From Kudoa neothunni (lineage: Eukaryota; Cnidaria), in NCBI GenBank assembly GCA_964304625.1, contig OZ199838.1:5084001-5148000 (forward strand): a DNA stretch of 64,000 nt, given 5' to 3'. A program made the position numbers and the translations under genes. Below, piece after piece: positions 1 to 13,673 of this stretch (positions within the stretch are counted from its first letter, which is position 1; each line of letters opens with the position of its first letter). The notes beneath the pieces were generated by a model. That model was not told where the DNA came from. It searched no databases and saw only the letters and a program-made list of their open reading frames with translations.

Positions 1-3000
1 AATGTACCATAACTATCAGATATTATATGAATCAGATGCAGGTCCTCAACAAACGAACACTCATCTTCACTAATCGTATAGATATAAAAATCATCGATGA
101 TAACTCCAAATTCCTTCAACACATATTGACCACACTCAACAGAGCAGCCATCAAGGGAATTATGATCAATCTCCATAACAAAAACTACTACTTAATCGGT
201 GATATCGTTTGGTTGATTGCAATAGAGGTTGACTTTTGAACAAAATACATTTGTTATCGTTAATTTCACCATTGCCTGTAAAACTTTGAGACAAAAGGCC
301 TTGATTTTTAGGCGTGGTAAAATTTTCGAGTCGGTACCTGAATCTTTGTGGCGTTGAAACAAACCAACATTGCCATTAAGATCGCTATTAAAACAATTAG
401 AAGTGGACAAGTCGGAAACTGAGCTCTCTCGACTTTGGCTACATATGTAATCGGTTGGTAGAAAAAGCCCAAACACCTGTTTATCAGGCTAGGATTAATG
501 TTTTGGTGACAACATTAAAAATGAGATTGATATTTTCGTGAGAAAAGAAAGTCAATTTTTGGTTTATCGAATACGAGGTCGTTGAATTAATGCTACCAGC
601 TAAAGGTGCATCACAACCACCAGCCTTCAGTATACCTGACAAGTAGATATCGCTGTCATATTTGGGTGGAATATGAATAGAGGTCAAACATGTGTAACCA
701 TTTTTCGCGATGTTATCATTATTGTCAGTAGAAACCAAGTTAATGTAGCGTGACAACAATTCATGCTCCTTCTGGAAGAGAAACTTACATCCAAACAGCA
801 TCAACTTGATCATAATGCCACCAAAATTGATATTGTAGCTGAGAGATTTTAAGTTTTCAACGAGATAATGATGGATTCAATGTGAGCTAGAAGATTGAGA
901 TAGGCGCTAATAGTGAATTTGTTATTGTTTAACAAAAAATGGCCTTGTCCATTGTAAGAACGGTAGGAATGGCAGTTAGTGTTAGTAGGGGATGATTTAG
1001 AAACTAATGGATCAGCTGAATTAGTATTATTGCACTGGATGGAATCCAACAAACGAAAACAAATCTGCAACTCATACAACAAGACATCCACATAAAGAAT
1101 CAACCATTTCTTGAGGAAAAAGGTTTCTTCAAGTGCATGGGCCACTCTCAAAGCACTATCATAGTTGGATTGGTGAATGAAACGTAGAAGAAGATGCTGT
1201 TCACTAGTATGAATGTGTCTGTAATAACCGAAGTCGATATAGATTTTGTGAGCTTGGTTGATAAAAGAAAAATGCAAGATCGCCAGATAGTTTCGCATCA
1301 GTTACGTTATCATCATTTTCTCGCTTGGTAGAGGTAACAAAAAACTGTGGTTTGAGGAGAGATTTCGCTTTCACAATTGATATCTCAAAGGAAGGAATCG
1401 GTTTGGAATGCAAATGTGTTCGATTTGGTGATGACGAAACGTTCCTGTCTTGGTCAGTTCGATAGCGAAAAATTTTTAAAGGTACTGAGGAAACTATTAG
1501 ATATTGTAGAGTAGGAAAAACGCCGTTTACCAACCACATTTTGATCGAACCACATTCACTTCGACTTTCAGTTGTGATCTTCGAAACGGCGGCAGTGGTA
1601 GTCATCATCCCGTCTAATTGTTGCTTGCTAGGTGTACTTCCAATAATAGAATTGAAAATATTACCACTGTCATAGGTCATTGATGACTGTACTTTTAGAG
1701 TTCAATTTATCCAACAAGGGGGCACTAGAAACCAACCCTAAAAGACTGCTTCCTTTGGATTTGATATTGGTGCTCATATTAAAATCTACAGCTGAAGGCG
1801 TTCCAATTGTGCGGTTGGTTAATGGTCGGTAGGTATATGCGGCAATGTTCACGTGTATTCTGTCTATACACGAATCAATGCAACACAGAAGATGTGCCAA
1901 AGCGTAGCTTAGAGTTTTTTTCGAAGGAAAAATATCCTTCCAGTTGTCAATGTAATGCGTTTCACGTATAGTAGCATCATTGAATTGATCAATTACGTTG
2001 GTGACACGCTGTAACAGTCGACACAAAGCATTCCAGCATAAAAAATTCCCTCGATTCTATCGGCTAGCACATAATCTTTCGAATCGTTTAACAAAAATCC
2101 TAACACATATTCACAGGTGTGGATAACATCACACGCAAAATAAATGGCAAAATCAATACAACCCATGCTGAGAAACAATTGCAAACCGATGGTGTGGAAT
2201 GACAATAACGATTTTATAATACAATGTTGAGAGGAAGAAGACGAAGAGGAGTGGTCTAATGAAGTTGATGATAATGTGGAAGAGTTAGGTAGATAAAGAA
2301 GGTTGCTAATAGCCTCACTCTTGTTAAAACAATTAGCTATCAAAATCATGAATTTCTCCAAGTGTAGTTTCGTTGATCTGGTCAATACATTTGAGTGAGA
2401 TATTTTCTGGAACGAGTCCAAGAATTTCAAGGCATTCCTCATTTCTGTGGCGGTTTTTGTGGGAGAATTTCTAAACCGGTTTTCTGCCTATCGCACCACA
2501 ATGTGTTGTTACTGGTATCCGAGGTGATGATAATTCGGTGATTAAATCCAAACCTGAATTTATCCAAAGTTCTTTGTTAAGGCACTCATTATCATTTAAT
2601 TTGCTATGAAACACATCACTGAATGCGGAGGACTTGTGGATGAGCTTCATGTGAACGATCCAACATCGACAAATCCATCGCTATCAGCGATTGAACAATT
2701 GGCAATCAATTCATCCAATTGCATCAAGAACATCCCCATATATGGAAATGTTCGCTATACTAAACCTTTCATTTTTATACATGTGATAATTATTTCCACG
2801 GTTACAACCATCATCTGGTCCGTTTGTCAGATGGTTGATATGTTTTAGTATTGGTTGGTTGTATTTTTTCCCGTCAATAATAAATCTACTGAGATACTTT
2901 TTCAATCGAGAACAATTCTTAACAGTTAAATCCAACGCATTTTGATACAACTCAGAGTTGTAATAGACTCCAGTCAAAAGTGCTATATCACGAAACAAAC

Positions 3001-3283
3001 ATTGAATCTTCCATGTAGACTTGGTGGAGGCATTAACTGAACTATCAGTTAAAGGAAGTGTGTTATGATGAGTTCCTTTGACAACCGAGCCAATCAAACC
3101 TCTACACACATTCCAACTTTTGTCCAAATTTACTGTCTCATTGATAACTGTATTGTGAAATGATTCGACACACTGATAACAAATGACTCAGTAAATTGTT
3201 CAAACTTATCGTAATTATTCCCTATATCCTCCAATCTGTTGTCATGCACAAAGATAACACCTAAAATAAGTTATATAAAATAC
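1..3283 (-). CDS. Uncharacterised large multi-exon protein (partial, runs off left edge)
   Basis: A chain of long open segments on the minus strand covers almost the whole interval, with frame changes that short GT-AG introns explain. Clear examples are a 57-nt intron joining a segment ending ITNV to FFFVMEIDHNS near 180-240, and a 62-nt intron joining LLNDSKDY to RVTNVIDQF near 2010-2070. The first visible exon follows an acceptor (TTATTTTAG) at about 3284, so the start lies upstream. The protein is rich in Ser, Asn and Leu, with helical-looking stretches such as ALRVAHALEETFFLKKWLI and a Ser-rich linker near 2230-2260. I see no signal peptide, membrane span or catalytic motif. I do not recognise the family; a large cytosolic helical-repeat scaffold is only a guess. 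Several exon junctions, especially 2440-2720 and 3130-3200, are unresolved, so decay cannot be excluded. Confidence 0.5.
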
Positions 3284-3289
3284 AGTTAC

Positions 3290-4806
3290 TAGGATAACAA
3301 TTAATTGATTAATTTAATCGAGATAGCCGAATATACGGATCCATAGTCTAATACTTAATTATTTCATTTAAGGTAATAAAAAATGTATATTTTCACAAAA
3401 ATTTAGTTAAGGCATTAAAACACCAAAGAAATTCGCTGATAATTACAAAACAATCCTGCAAACATTAATAGCAGTTTAAAGCAGTCGAGAAATTTTTAGT
3501 TATTCCAATTTACCCAGTAATTCTACATGTGGGATGTGGACATTTCGGAGCATTAATAGATAATACTAGCGGAGCTTAAATAATGCTTACACATAATGGA
3601 TAATTTGGTGGTACGTATAAACCTTAATCTTCTCCATTTTTCCTATCTTAGTCATACAATAATATTTATTTTTAAAAAAATGCGAAGAGCAGATTTAGCA
3701 TACGAAAATAATTGCCCATGATCTTCAAATGGCGATTACTTGAAACTAATCATAATAGTTTTAGCTTTAATTATAGTTTAGTTTAACCCCTTAAATTAAT
3801 GAATCGAAAGAATTATATAATTACTAGCATGTTTGCCCCAATGTAATATAAAGAATAAATGTATGCTAATACTGGACAATTATTTATTTATAATTTAATG
3901 TATGAGAAATATAATATTTGTGAAAACAAACAATAAAAAATAGCATTGCGTCGATTTTCTCAATCAAATATTATATTTTTACTAAAAGATAAAATTACAT
4001 TATCGCAAGAAATATGTAAACTGTTATTTTAAATAAAAAATTGCATTAATAAAGAAGTTTCACCTTTAAACTCCAGTGCTACTGTTAATAAATTGTTTGT
4101 TAAACGAATAATAAATTATTTTGTAATTACATATGCCTATATCAGAAACATACCGTTAAATGATATAATGTGAAATAGTATAGCCAGCAATTTAATTCCA
4201 ATTAAACAAATAGGTTGTAATATTTGGCGTGTCGAAAACAGCGCAAACTTCACATAAATTCCAATCAAATTAATGTTTATCATGCGATTTTTAAAAATTT
4301 GGATAATTAATTCGATAGATGTTTGGCATACCCATGCGATCACCGCCAATAACTTATAGCATAACAAATTAAACCCCAATTATCAATTTATAGACTTCAA
4401 CAAACAAAACTAAAAATTAGTTAAATAAGAAAACTTGGCGTTAGTTCTATGGTTTGAATTTTTTATAGTTTACTTTTAGGATTTGGCACTGTCAGGACTT
4501 GTCCGTCTTTAATAGGCGTAAATAAATCAAAATTTTTAATATTAATTTTTTTATTGAGATATTAAGCTTAGAAATAGAATATGCTTCTATAATAGTTATC
4601 TTACTAAAACTATTCCGCTTAAGAATTAATTTAATAAGGTTGATTTGAGGTTAAAGCAGCTAAAATTGGACAAAATGCAATATAAAAAAGTAAAATAGAA
4701 ATAAAAAGCAATAATTAGATTCAAGAAAAATTTGCATTATTTTTTTATTTCATCTGATAAATAATCACTTTAAATTTGAATAATAAAAATATCAATAAAC
4801 GACTCA
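3290..4806. other. AT-rich spacer, no supported gene
   Basis: About 1.5 kb of AT-rich DNA between the two left-hand minus-strand genes. The only long frame is a hydrophobic one on the minus strand at 4137-4379, without a convincing start or splice context. I see no repeat ends or RNA gene. Confidence 0.5.
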
Positions 4807-5815
4807 TTAAAAGTTTATAATCTTTTGTTTGAATTTATTATTCGAATTAAACTGATAAACCAACAACAATAAAAAATCCTTGTATGCAAAAATAATGTAC
4901 TTTTGATAGTTACGACCGTTGTTGTTTTGACTGGTTTGTTCCGCTTTATCGAAATCATCCCGAACCACATGGTAGGGGGATTTACTTTTTGTTTTAAAGA
5001 GTGAAATTTTTTCGTTATGTTTCCTAGGAATTATAACTGTGATTATCCAATTTTCCATATCATTAAGTGAGAGGTAACTTTGCCACGCAAACAATTTAGG
5101 TTTTACAATATCTTTATAGAATTGATTGCTCTATAGCGACAAAAACAAAAATCAACCCAACTGATAATAACGATTTAGATTGTTAATCACATACCTTGAA
5201 GACAAACCAAAATATATGTATCGTCTCTTTCATGGTGACAGGGAACAACAACTGTACACCACTAAAATTTTTCATACTATCAGGAGAGGCGACGATAGGC
5301 AATTGATCCAAAACCGAATTTCCACATTCTATTGTTTGATCGACCCGCACACTCAACTTGTTTTTATTTTGCTTGAAGAGTCGACCAACAATTTTACTAC
5401 CCAACGATTCGGTAGACACTGATAATATGTTAGTCAGATTAGAAGTTGTGGGAGTGCTATCGTTTTGACTGTCAACATTGTCGAATTCGGTTGAATTATC
5501 GTTCACCTCATCGTTTATATCAAAAGTGTTTTGAACTGGAAGCTGGTTGTGGTCACAACCAGCGTCGTCCTCATTGTCTCCTTGATTTTTCGAGGATTTT
5601 TTAGCGACAAATTCATTAAATCCAATAATTCTACTCTCAAACACTCCATCCCCACTAAAAACTGCCCCTTTTTGGAGAGATATTCTATACAACAATTAAA
5701 TTAATTAAAAACAACAACTATACATAATATTACCCTTCGCAACTAAAATTCACATTATTTAATAATTCTTCAAGAATGGGTTTCATCCTTTTAACAACAC
5801 TGCATTCGCCAGCAT
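4807..5815 (-). CDS. Uncharacterised three-exon protein, 3' part of a gene
   Basis: Three minus-strand exons join in frame: 5734-5815, 5195-5684 and 4807-5130, separated by 49-nt and 64-nt introns with good GT-AG sites (donors GTAATA and GTATGT, acceptors ending TATAG). The first visible exon follows a TTTAG acceptor, so the N-terminus is further upstream and was not found. The product starts AGECSVVKRMKPILEELL, has a long acidic Asn/Asp/Ser-rich linker encoded around 5430-5600, then a more ordered region (QLLFPVTMKETIHIFWFVF), and ends in a Lys/Asn-rich tail closed by TAA at 4807. One hydrophobic run could be a beta-strand or a weak membrane segment. No catalytic motif is visible and I do not recognise the family. 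It lies just upstream of the 1-3.3 kb gene on the same strand; whether the two are one gene is unresolved, though the stop argues for two. Confidence 0.5.
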
Positions 5816-6954
5816 CTAAAAATAATTAGGGCTTCTGACATGCACATAACATTAAATTACTCGTAACCACAACGTGCAATTTCATTACTGTTAAAAGATA
5901 AATTCTAATGATTTAGAAGTATCAGCTGGAAGGATTAGACACTTAAATTCTTAACGATTTCGGATCAGGTACCATAAAGTAACTTAATTTATTCGCATGT
6001 GCAAAGAGTATGCGTGTTCTAGTTTATGGTGTTTGTGACCGTTTTTATGGTGAGCAATGAGGTGCTAACCTTTAATGATTATTGAATTTATTTTTAATAT
6101 TCTTAAGCTATGTAATCTTATTTGTTTAATAGGAAATTAGATTTCCCCTAATGCATTAATATTTATAATAACTTGACTACCAAGTCGAGTATAGTCGAGC
6201 TAAGATGACGCATGAATTCTAATTTTCACTATTATGTCGTTTATTGAGAAATTTCTTTGAATGGATTTGTTATTATTGTATCCTATAGCAAAAATATCCT
6301 TCATGTGAAATAAACAAAAAGATGTATTTAAAGGTAAATGTCCCTTTGTTAGATGGGGATTGTATTTGTAGTTGAATGTTATTGGAATCACAGTTTTAGC
6401 TGTGTTATATCCGAAGTTAGACACAATATTTTTAACAGCTTAAGTTTGGTGGCTATTTTGATCCAGTAACAAAATTCTAAATTAACACATTAAATAATAA
6501 ATCGAATACGATGAAACCTCGATCGTCTGAATTTCGATAAACCTCTAAAAGGTAACCGTTGGCTTTGAGCAACCACTTTTATATTATTTCGTCTATAAAT
6601 TTTGTTTCTCAGTTTGTTGCATTTTTTGTATATTCGCCAGAATTTCATCTACTGTTTAAACAAAATATTATCCATCAACTGATATAATAAAATTAGTTAA
6701 ATTTTGGGGGAAATTACACAAAATATACCAATTTTTACAACAAAATAATATAAAGATGAACGCGCGATTCCAATGGTTAGCCATTAAGGGTTATTCGGAA
6801 ATTGCGCTATCAGGAATATCTTTTAAATATTATTTGAAATAGACGTACATTACTAATATAAATAATGCGAATAACCGAGACAACCTTTTACTCCAATTTT
6901 TGGATAAAAGTATGTACAAACGTTAAGTAAATTGAGGTAAAACGTTGCGTATAT
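5816..6954. other. Intergenic spacer
   Basis: AT-rich DNA upstream of the visible exons of the preceding gene. It may hold that gene's first exon, but I could not identify one. The minus-strand frame at 6200-6424 has no start context or recognisable product. Confidence 0.4.
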
Positions 6955-8297
6955 TTAACTTTCCGAGCGTCTTTGGGGTCCATTGGACCCCAAAGGATGT
7001 TTGAGTCAATTTTAGAGAATCTTATATTAAATCAGTGAATTTAAGATCACATCTACTCTCCTACGAATGTGAGTTCTATTAAAATATTACAGAAAATGTT
7101 AATTTGTATATTCAGGTCACGAAATAATCAAAATACTTACACATTCTTTCTTTGGGGGTCCAACGGATCCCAGGGGTTGTTCCTATTGAACAACGAAGAA
7201 AAATAATTTACACAAATTTTTCGAATTAAATAAAAGTTTATTGAGGGGAAGCAGAGATAATTTGAAAAAACTATGAGGGTGACAAATACCAATCATTGCC
7301 GACGAGAGTTATGCTACCATAAATGGTTTTTAGTGTAATATTTTGAATGAAATTGAATCCGATATCAATGAATTTTATGATAAATTTTGATAATTTGGTT
7401 ATTAATGTCATTCCGATTTTTCTTAAGATAATAAATGCTATCGAAATATATACGAAGATAAGGATGGTAGTAATTGGTTTTCTGAGCAACTTCGAATAAC
7501 TAAAAGCTTTAAACGAAATATTTTTCAAAATTTCAAGATTCACATTTCTACTATTCGACAAGAATAGACTCCTTAGATCATACATTCCTCATATTTTATG
7601 GTGAGTCTTCTTCTCAACTGTTATTCCAAATACTGACAAGATTGACAATTATAATTATCAGCATTATTTGAAGATTTGGAAAACTAGAATTTGTTGACTT
7701 TTATTGGAATCCTTGTCAATATGTCCATTTTCAAATCTAAATTATAATCACTCGAATTTCTTTGTCGCGAGTGATGCTGTTATTGTTCAAGATCTCGAGA
7801 CAGAAAAACGAAGAATTTTTTATGTTTTTGGGACCGATTGTAATAAAAGAAATTCAAAAGTTGTTTGCGTGATGTTTCGTAGCATTATAAACTAAAATAA
7901 TATAAATATCTCGCATTTTATCTATTTTGAAACAACATGTATTATGGGTTTTATTGGGTATGATTATTAAGAAATTAATTATAAAGGAAACATTTTTAAA
8001 GGCTTTCGTTAATATGGAATGATACATGTTTTTATCAAACACATTAAATAACAAAAATTAATAAAACTTGTTAAATTAGGCATCTAATTTAACATTTTAA
8101 ATGTTTCGGCAATTGTCGTTAACAACCGGCGGTGTTATAATTGTGACATTTTTCAATATTTTATCGATGGTTTTTTCTCATACTTTAGCAAATTACCTAT
8201 TAAATTTTTTTAATACTTCAAGTCAAAACAATATGGGGCCATTTGACCTCAAAAGAAAGAATGTGTAAAGTAGATTTTCAGGCGCTGGGAAGGTTAA
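6955..8297. mobile_element. TTAA-flanked non-autonomous element (piggyBac-type)
   Basis: Both ends carry TTAA (6955-6958 and 8294-8297) followed inward by related inverted termini: TTAACTTTCCGAGCGTCT on the left and TTAACCTTCCCAGCGCCT read from the right. A second inverted pair lies further in, with TTACACATTCTTTC near 7139-7152 on the left and its complement near 8254-8267. The left end also has a palindrome, GGGGTCCATTGGACCCC (6976-6992). The 1.34 kb interior encodes no recognisable transposase; a 104-residue hydrophobic minus-strand frame at 7271-7585 is the only sizeable one and starts without good context. TTAA duplication is the hallmark of piggyBac transposition, so the family call rests on the ends. 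It is probably mobilised in trans or extinct. Confidence 0.65.
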
Positions 8298-8439
8298 ATG
8301 TATAATATGTTTGATTACTGATTAAGTCTATTCAACTAATATTCGACTAGCATAAAAAACCAGTTTCATCTGTCGTAAAATTACTTCAAACGACAAATAA
8401 TTTTTAGAACATGCTATACTTTAATTAACAGATTTTCCT

Positions 8440-8441
<2 letters not shown>

Positions 8442-8473
<32 letters not shown>
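8442..8473. repeat. (TA)16 microsatellite
   Basis: An uninterrupted run of 16 TA units in an otherwise featureless AT-rich spacer. Confidence 0.95.
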
Positions 8474-8476
<3 letters not shown>

Positions 8477-9219
8477 TAGAAGTTGATTTTAATCGACCCT
8501 CATTCTAAAATAAACTAACATCAATCATAAGCATGTAATTTTTAATCTATTTTTTAAGTGAATCATCATGAAATTCCTTAATTTTGATGAAAATATTGAG
8601 TATTTGAATGAATAGGCAGATTTTCTAACGTTATTATCCTTTTAAATTTATACAAGAAGCTTTATTAAAAATTCATAAAAATATTTCTTATAAGTCTTTT
8701 TATACTTTACATGTTCACGAATAATGAAAATTCTAAGCTATACGTCATATATGCGCTTCTCCATTTAGTAAACTCTGCCTGATAACTTGATTAAAATGTT
8801 CGCAATTGATATTGTCTCAGTTATCTGAGAATTTTAGTATCTATCCTGGAAAGGCCAATTACCTTTTTGCGTCAAATAATGTAATCTTCCTGATCATTCA
8901 CGAATCAATCCTTTTAACCTTATTCACTTCCTCCACAACTTCACCAAATGAGGCATATTTGAATTCGTAATAGCGTTATTGTATTTTAAGTTGGTAAAGT
9001 TATCAGAAGGAAACATTTTGTTTATGTATATTTATTTAAAAAAATTCGACATATGCTCTAAAAAAGCGTTTAATCACGCATGCGTATCCGTCAAATGAAC
9101 ACATAGGGACTCACGGACACTCCTCTATTGTTTATAGATATGATAATTGAAGTACTAAAAAAATATTAGAAAGTATAGTTGCTGACCTTGTTATTAAACA
9201 CAGTTCCTGTAATATTCGC
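8474..9219. other. Intergenic spacer
   Basis: AT-rich DNA between two TTAA-flanked elements. I see no gene, terminal repeat or RNA feature. Confidence 0.5.
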
Positions 9220-10392
9220 TTAATCCTCTAATGAATTTAGGGGGGACATTTTTACCCTAACAAGAAGTTTTTGGTTATATACGTGATTCGTTTGATCCTT
9301 TAAGGATATGAGTTTTTCCCTAATTTTCCAAAAAGATGAACGATATATGATTTTAAAATATTGACTAAAAATAAAAAAAATTACATGTTTACATTCCAAC
9401 GAATTTTTGGAGTAAAACACTACTCCAAATTTTGTTCGCTCCAATTGATAGATTAAATAATTATTATTCCATAAATCACATTTTAGGTTTATCTGTTGGA
9501 TAAATTTGAAGTTATACGGTTATTACCTATACATGTGGTCACGTGACTTTCGTTTCAATGTTGCCATTGCGATAATGGAAATGGATTTCACCGAAAGTAG
9601 TTAAAATGATGAATACAACTTCTTTAAAATGATTTTGAACATTTTAAAACTTATTTGTAGTAAGAATCTGACGAGACTGATAACTGAGAATTCGGGACAA
9701 TACACGATCAGTAATCAGTAATGACGGCCTATGGTGTCGTTTTTCTATTTAATAGATTTATTATTTATAAAAGCGTGTTCCATTTACAAAAAAAACTTGT
9801 GAGATAATATGTTTATGAGAAAGTTTTTGAATGTATGGCAAAGTTCCTATGTCTTTCCATTAATGGTTGATGGAAAGAAACATCCTTGAAGCCCAAAATC
9901 CTAAGAGCTCAACCTTATCTATTATGCTATAACTGGGCACACCAAATAAATGAACAATATTTCCAAAGTTTAAGCGTTATTACGGAAAATTGATAAGAAC
10001 CCTGCTATTGCTTGTTTCAGATTTACGAAACTGTCGTAAAATTCATTCTGAGTGTTTGCTAATCTTATTCTCATTAGATGTTCTATTTGGTAGCGCAAAT
10101 AATAATTAAAATATTTATTACATGATATAAATGTGAAATCTACCCAAACATTAAACTTTAATCAAAAATTGTCATTGTGGATTTTAACGAATACAGTTTT
10201 CGTAGGATTATGAGGATTATTACTCGGATTTTAGCTGTTTTACAGCTGAATCTAGACATGGGATTATGCCCATTTTTATTTCCTGAAATCAAACATTTTC
10301 TATGGTTCGAATAAAGAAATAAAAATCTGGGGTAATTTTCTGCCCCAAAATTCATCGGAGTGCAATCGATTTTTAGTACATTCGAAGGTTAA
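9220..10392. mobile_element. TTAA-flanked non-autonomous element (piggyBac-type)
   Basis: TTAA stands at both ends (9220-9223 and 10389-10392). The left end reads TTAATCCTCTAATGAATTTA and resembles the CCCTCTAATGA terminus of the elements at 17954 and 50822. Read from the right, the other end starts TTAACCTTCG and contains GATGAATTTTGGGG, matching the left AATGAATTTAGGGG. A loose palindrome, GGGG..CCCC, lies just inside each end (about 9240-9257 and 10329-10346). The interior has only short frames with no transposase similarity. Probably a degraded MITE-like piggyBac relative. Confidence 0.5.
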
Positions 10393-10829
10393 TTTCGTAG
10401 TGGAACGACACCAGATATAATAAGTCTATTAAAGATTTAAAGTCTTGGTGATAATAAATACACAGAAAGAATTAACTGATCAAAAAATAAATAAAAAACT
10501 TTTTTCGAATAACTATTGTTCAATGAAGACCGAATGTGACGAAAATTCAAGATTTGAATGCAGAGAAGAAATGGGATTATGAATTTAGTTATTAGGAAGC
10601 CTATTAAATCATTAACTATATAATTATAATTAATATCAATTGATTCTATGGAATTTATTCAAAATATTGAAATAAACCTCTTATCTATTAAACCTCAGTG
10701 GGTGTGTTATTAATTTATCAATATTTTCCACAATTAACAACGGAGTTATTAAAGTTATAAGAGCGAAAATATTAACGAGTATTACGAATATTATAACAAG
10801 GTGGCTAGTGTGTATAATCGCAAGGTGAA
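10393..10829. other. Upstream region of the ABCG gene
   Basis: AT-rich, with no coding potential. It should contain the promoter and 5' UTR of the ABCG gene that starts at 10830. I could not pick a specific TATA box from the many AT runs. Confidence 0.4.
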
Positions 10830-13514
10830 ATGACGACTCGAGGTTACGATATCAATCTCGAGCCCTATCCATACTAATAATGAATTTCACTTTTTGCAGA
10901 TGAACGATCCTTGTTGGCAACTAACGGTTCAATGCAGAATACATTAAAATTTCAGGATATTAACCTTGCTTCTGGAGATCGGGAAATTTTAACTGATATT
11001 CACGGAGAAATCTCTTCGCAGAATATATTAGCTCTTATGGGCCCTAGTGGTAGCACTTATATACATATTACTAGTTTTTATGATTTATGGGATATTGTTG
11101 TAGGTAGTGGAAAATCATCTCTTTTGAATGTTTTGAGTTTCCGACGCGAATTGCTTGGGAAGGCCGTCTCCAGTGGATATATCACATTGAACGATGAACC
11201 TCTAACTAAGAAAGATCGATATCGTATCGGTTACGTGATGCAGGAGGATATATTTTTCCCCACATTGACATTATACGAAACACTCACAGTATCAGTTTGT
11301 ATAGCTTTTAAACGTATTAAAATTTTGAAAAAAGTTCTATGTGAATTTACGAATTTCGAGCAAATACACTAAAGAAGAAAAAGAAACTATAGTATTTAGA
11401 TGCCTTATTTCAGTTGATATGATTTTTGTTACAAAGATAAAAAAACTTTCTCAATATATGCACCTCGAAAATTCTATGAATACAAGTATATTCTAAGATA
11501 TTTATTTTGGATGTAATACTACAACTGTTGTTGCTTAAAGTAATGGGAGGCGGCATTATACGAGGATTGTCAGGAGGTATAATAGTTTTTGAAGTATTGA
11601 AATTATTGGTGGAAAATTAAGGTGAAAGAAAACGTGCCAGCGTAGCTTGCGAACTCATTACTGACCCTGTTATTCTTATGTTGGATGTATTTTATTTTCG
11701 ACAAATTTGAAGAATCAATGCTAGCTGAATATTTTGAAAAAATAGGAGCCTACCTCTGGTCTTGATTCTTTTATGGCCTCAAGCGTCATTAATATATTGA
11801 AGGATTATTGTAGAACACGAAACAAAATAGTTATTGCATCAATCCACCAACCCAGCAGTCAAACTTTCCATTGCTTTGACCATCTTTTATTGTTAACATG
11901 TGGTAAAGTAATTATTTTTTTGTTTTATCCCAGAGAAACTAATGCTTTGATGTTATATTGAAGTTGGCGTATGAAGGTTCAACCCATCAATTGTCCAAAT
12001 TCTTTGCTGATTGTGGTTTCCAATGTCCTCAACAGTGGAATATTGCTGACTATATGTGTAATTCAACAAATGCTAAGTTTTTATTAGTAAGATGTTCATT
12101 TTTTGAAAATTTAGTAGAAGTGGTAGGCTCCAACAAACAATCTATTGATAAGATTTTGAATGAATTTAAAATCTTGTAACTCTTTTACACAAACCACTCC
12201 ATAAGTCGTTAAATCTTATTGCTATATCAATTAGAGAAAAGGGGAAGTTCAGCGACCAACGAAAAAATACTAACAACATTAATGACGAAATTTTACCTGC
12301 CATTAGTCTCAGTGATGAAGTTAGGTTAGTTGAGAACTCGAACAAAAAATGGCCAGCCGGAAAATGCACCCAATTTAAATGCCTTTTACGACGAAATTTC
12401 CTTTTGTCAATCGAAGATCAATTGAGTTTGTTAAGCTTAAGCAAATCAATACTTGTTTCTTTATTTTTGGGAACTGTTTGGTTCGATTTGAAATGGGATG
12501 CCAGCCATTTTCAAGACATTATTGGGCTTGTATTAATTCATTAGATTAGATGAAAGAGTTTCTCATAATCCACTTTTTAGTTGTACTATTTGGTAGTGGA
12601 AAGCTTCTCAAATCCATTCTTTACTAGTGTTTTTGTGTGTATGAAATATTCTTGATTTCAAAGTTCAGTTTAAAGTGTATTTATTGATATATCTTATGGA
12701 TATAGTTGGAGCCGAAAAACAGGTGATTTCGAAAGAAAGAATGTCGTCTATGTACAGTTTGTTGTTGTATTATACCGCCAAAGTATTGAGTGAATTACCA
12801 AGTCTTTTTATCCGTCCCCTTATTCATACTGCTATCGTATACCCCATGACTAGTTTACCTGGTGGTCCGACGTTTCTGTTATTTTTTCTAATACTTTCTC
12901 TGACTAACATTATTGGAATGGTAAGCAGATTTCGATTTTCTCCTGTTATTAATTTTTCTTTTTTTAGAATTTTGGTCTTTTTCTTAGTTCATTAGGACTT
13001 CGGCAAAAAGAAACACTCACCATTATGGTCATTTTCTTCGTGTTTTTCAATTTGTATGGAGGGTTCTTCGTAACTAAATTTCCTCCTTGGTTGAAATGGG
13101 GAAAATATGTATCACCCATGTTTTCATTCTTCGTCCTTCTAGTTCATTCCATATTTAATTATAAAGGCTTAAGGTAGTATCACATAAATGTCCATGAGAT
13201 ATTAAGTTTGATTTGTGTCTTCTTTCTTGTTTAGGTGTGATACGACTCTGGTGTTGTCACAGTGTGCAAATGTAGGCATAAATGGGACGTTAGACGTCAA
13301 GGTTATTTTAGAGATGATTCAACCCGGCATTAGCTATTATTGGTTCTACGTGATAGTATTTGGTGTTTCAATTATCCTGAATATATTGACATTCCTTATT
13401 CTCCGGAGAACTCTCACCAAACAAACAACAGGATTCAAATATTGTGATATCTTCAATCCGGTCAACATGATTACGATCAAATATAAAAAAACTCCAAGTT
13501 TAACATCGATTTAA
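10830..13514 (+). CDS. ABCG-type (White family) half-transporter, copy 1
   Basis: An ATP-driven membrane half-transporter with the ABC domain first and the membrane domain second, as in ABCG proteins, which work as dimers. A 13-base first exon (ATG at 10830) splices in frame across 10843-10899 to the exon reading DERSLLATNGSMQ. The ATPase motifs are intact: Walker A GPSGSGKSS (split by intron 11050-11103), Q-loop YVMQED, signature LSGGERKR, Walker B VILMLDEPTSGLDS and H-loop SIHQP. The membrane part has about six hydrophobic helices and ends near LRRTLTKQ. Mapped introns: 11486-11540, 11577-11621, 11687-11745, 11908-11963, 12058-12114, 12176-12234, 12530-12580, 12639-12705, 12921-12967 and 13174-13234. 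One junction after ETLTVS (11290-11395) does not resolve cleanly; relative to copy 2 there is one extra base there, so a cryptic splice, assembly error or early decay is possible. The substrate is unknown. It heads a tandem array. Confidence 0.85.
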
Positions 13515-13673
13515 ATTATTTGATGTTTTAAATAGTTATTCCTGCCTTAATAATGTCAATTAGAATTTGTTTTTCTTTGTCAAAACTCTCATACTCAGCC
13601 ATAATTATTTTCTCATTATTTTATTTAAAATATTGAACTGATAGTTTGTTTTACCCTCTAAGATGGTGGTTTC

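Noticed and set aside
4137-4379. 80-residue hydrophobic minus-strand frame
   Set aside because: No ATG in a good context, no convincing splice sites and no family; AT-rich DNA often yields hydrophobic frames.
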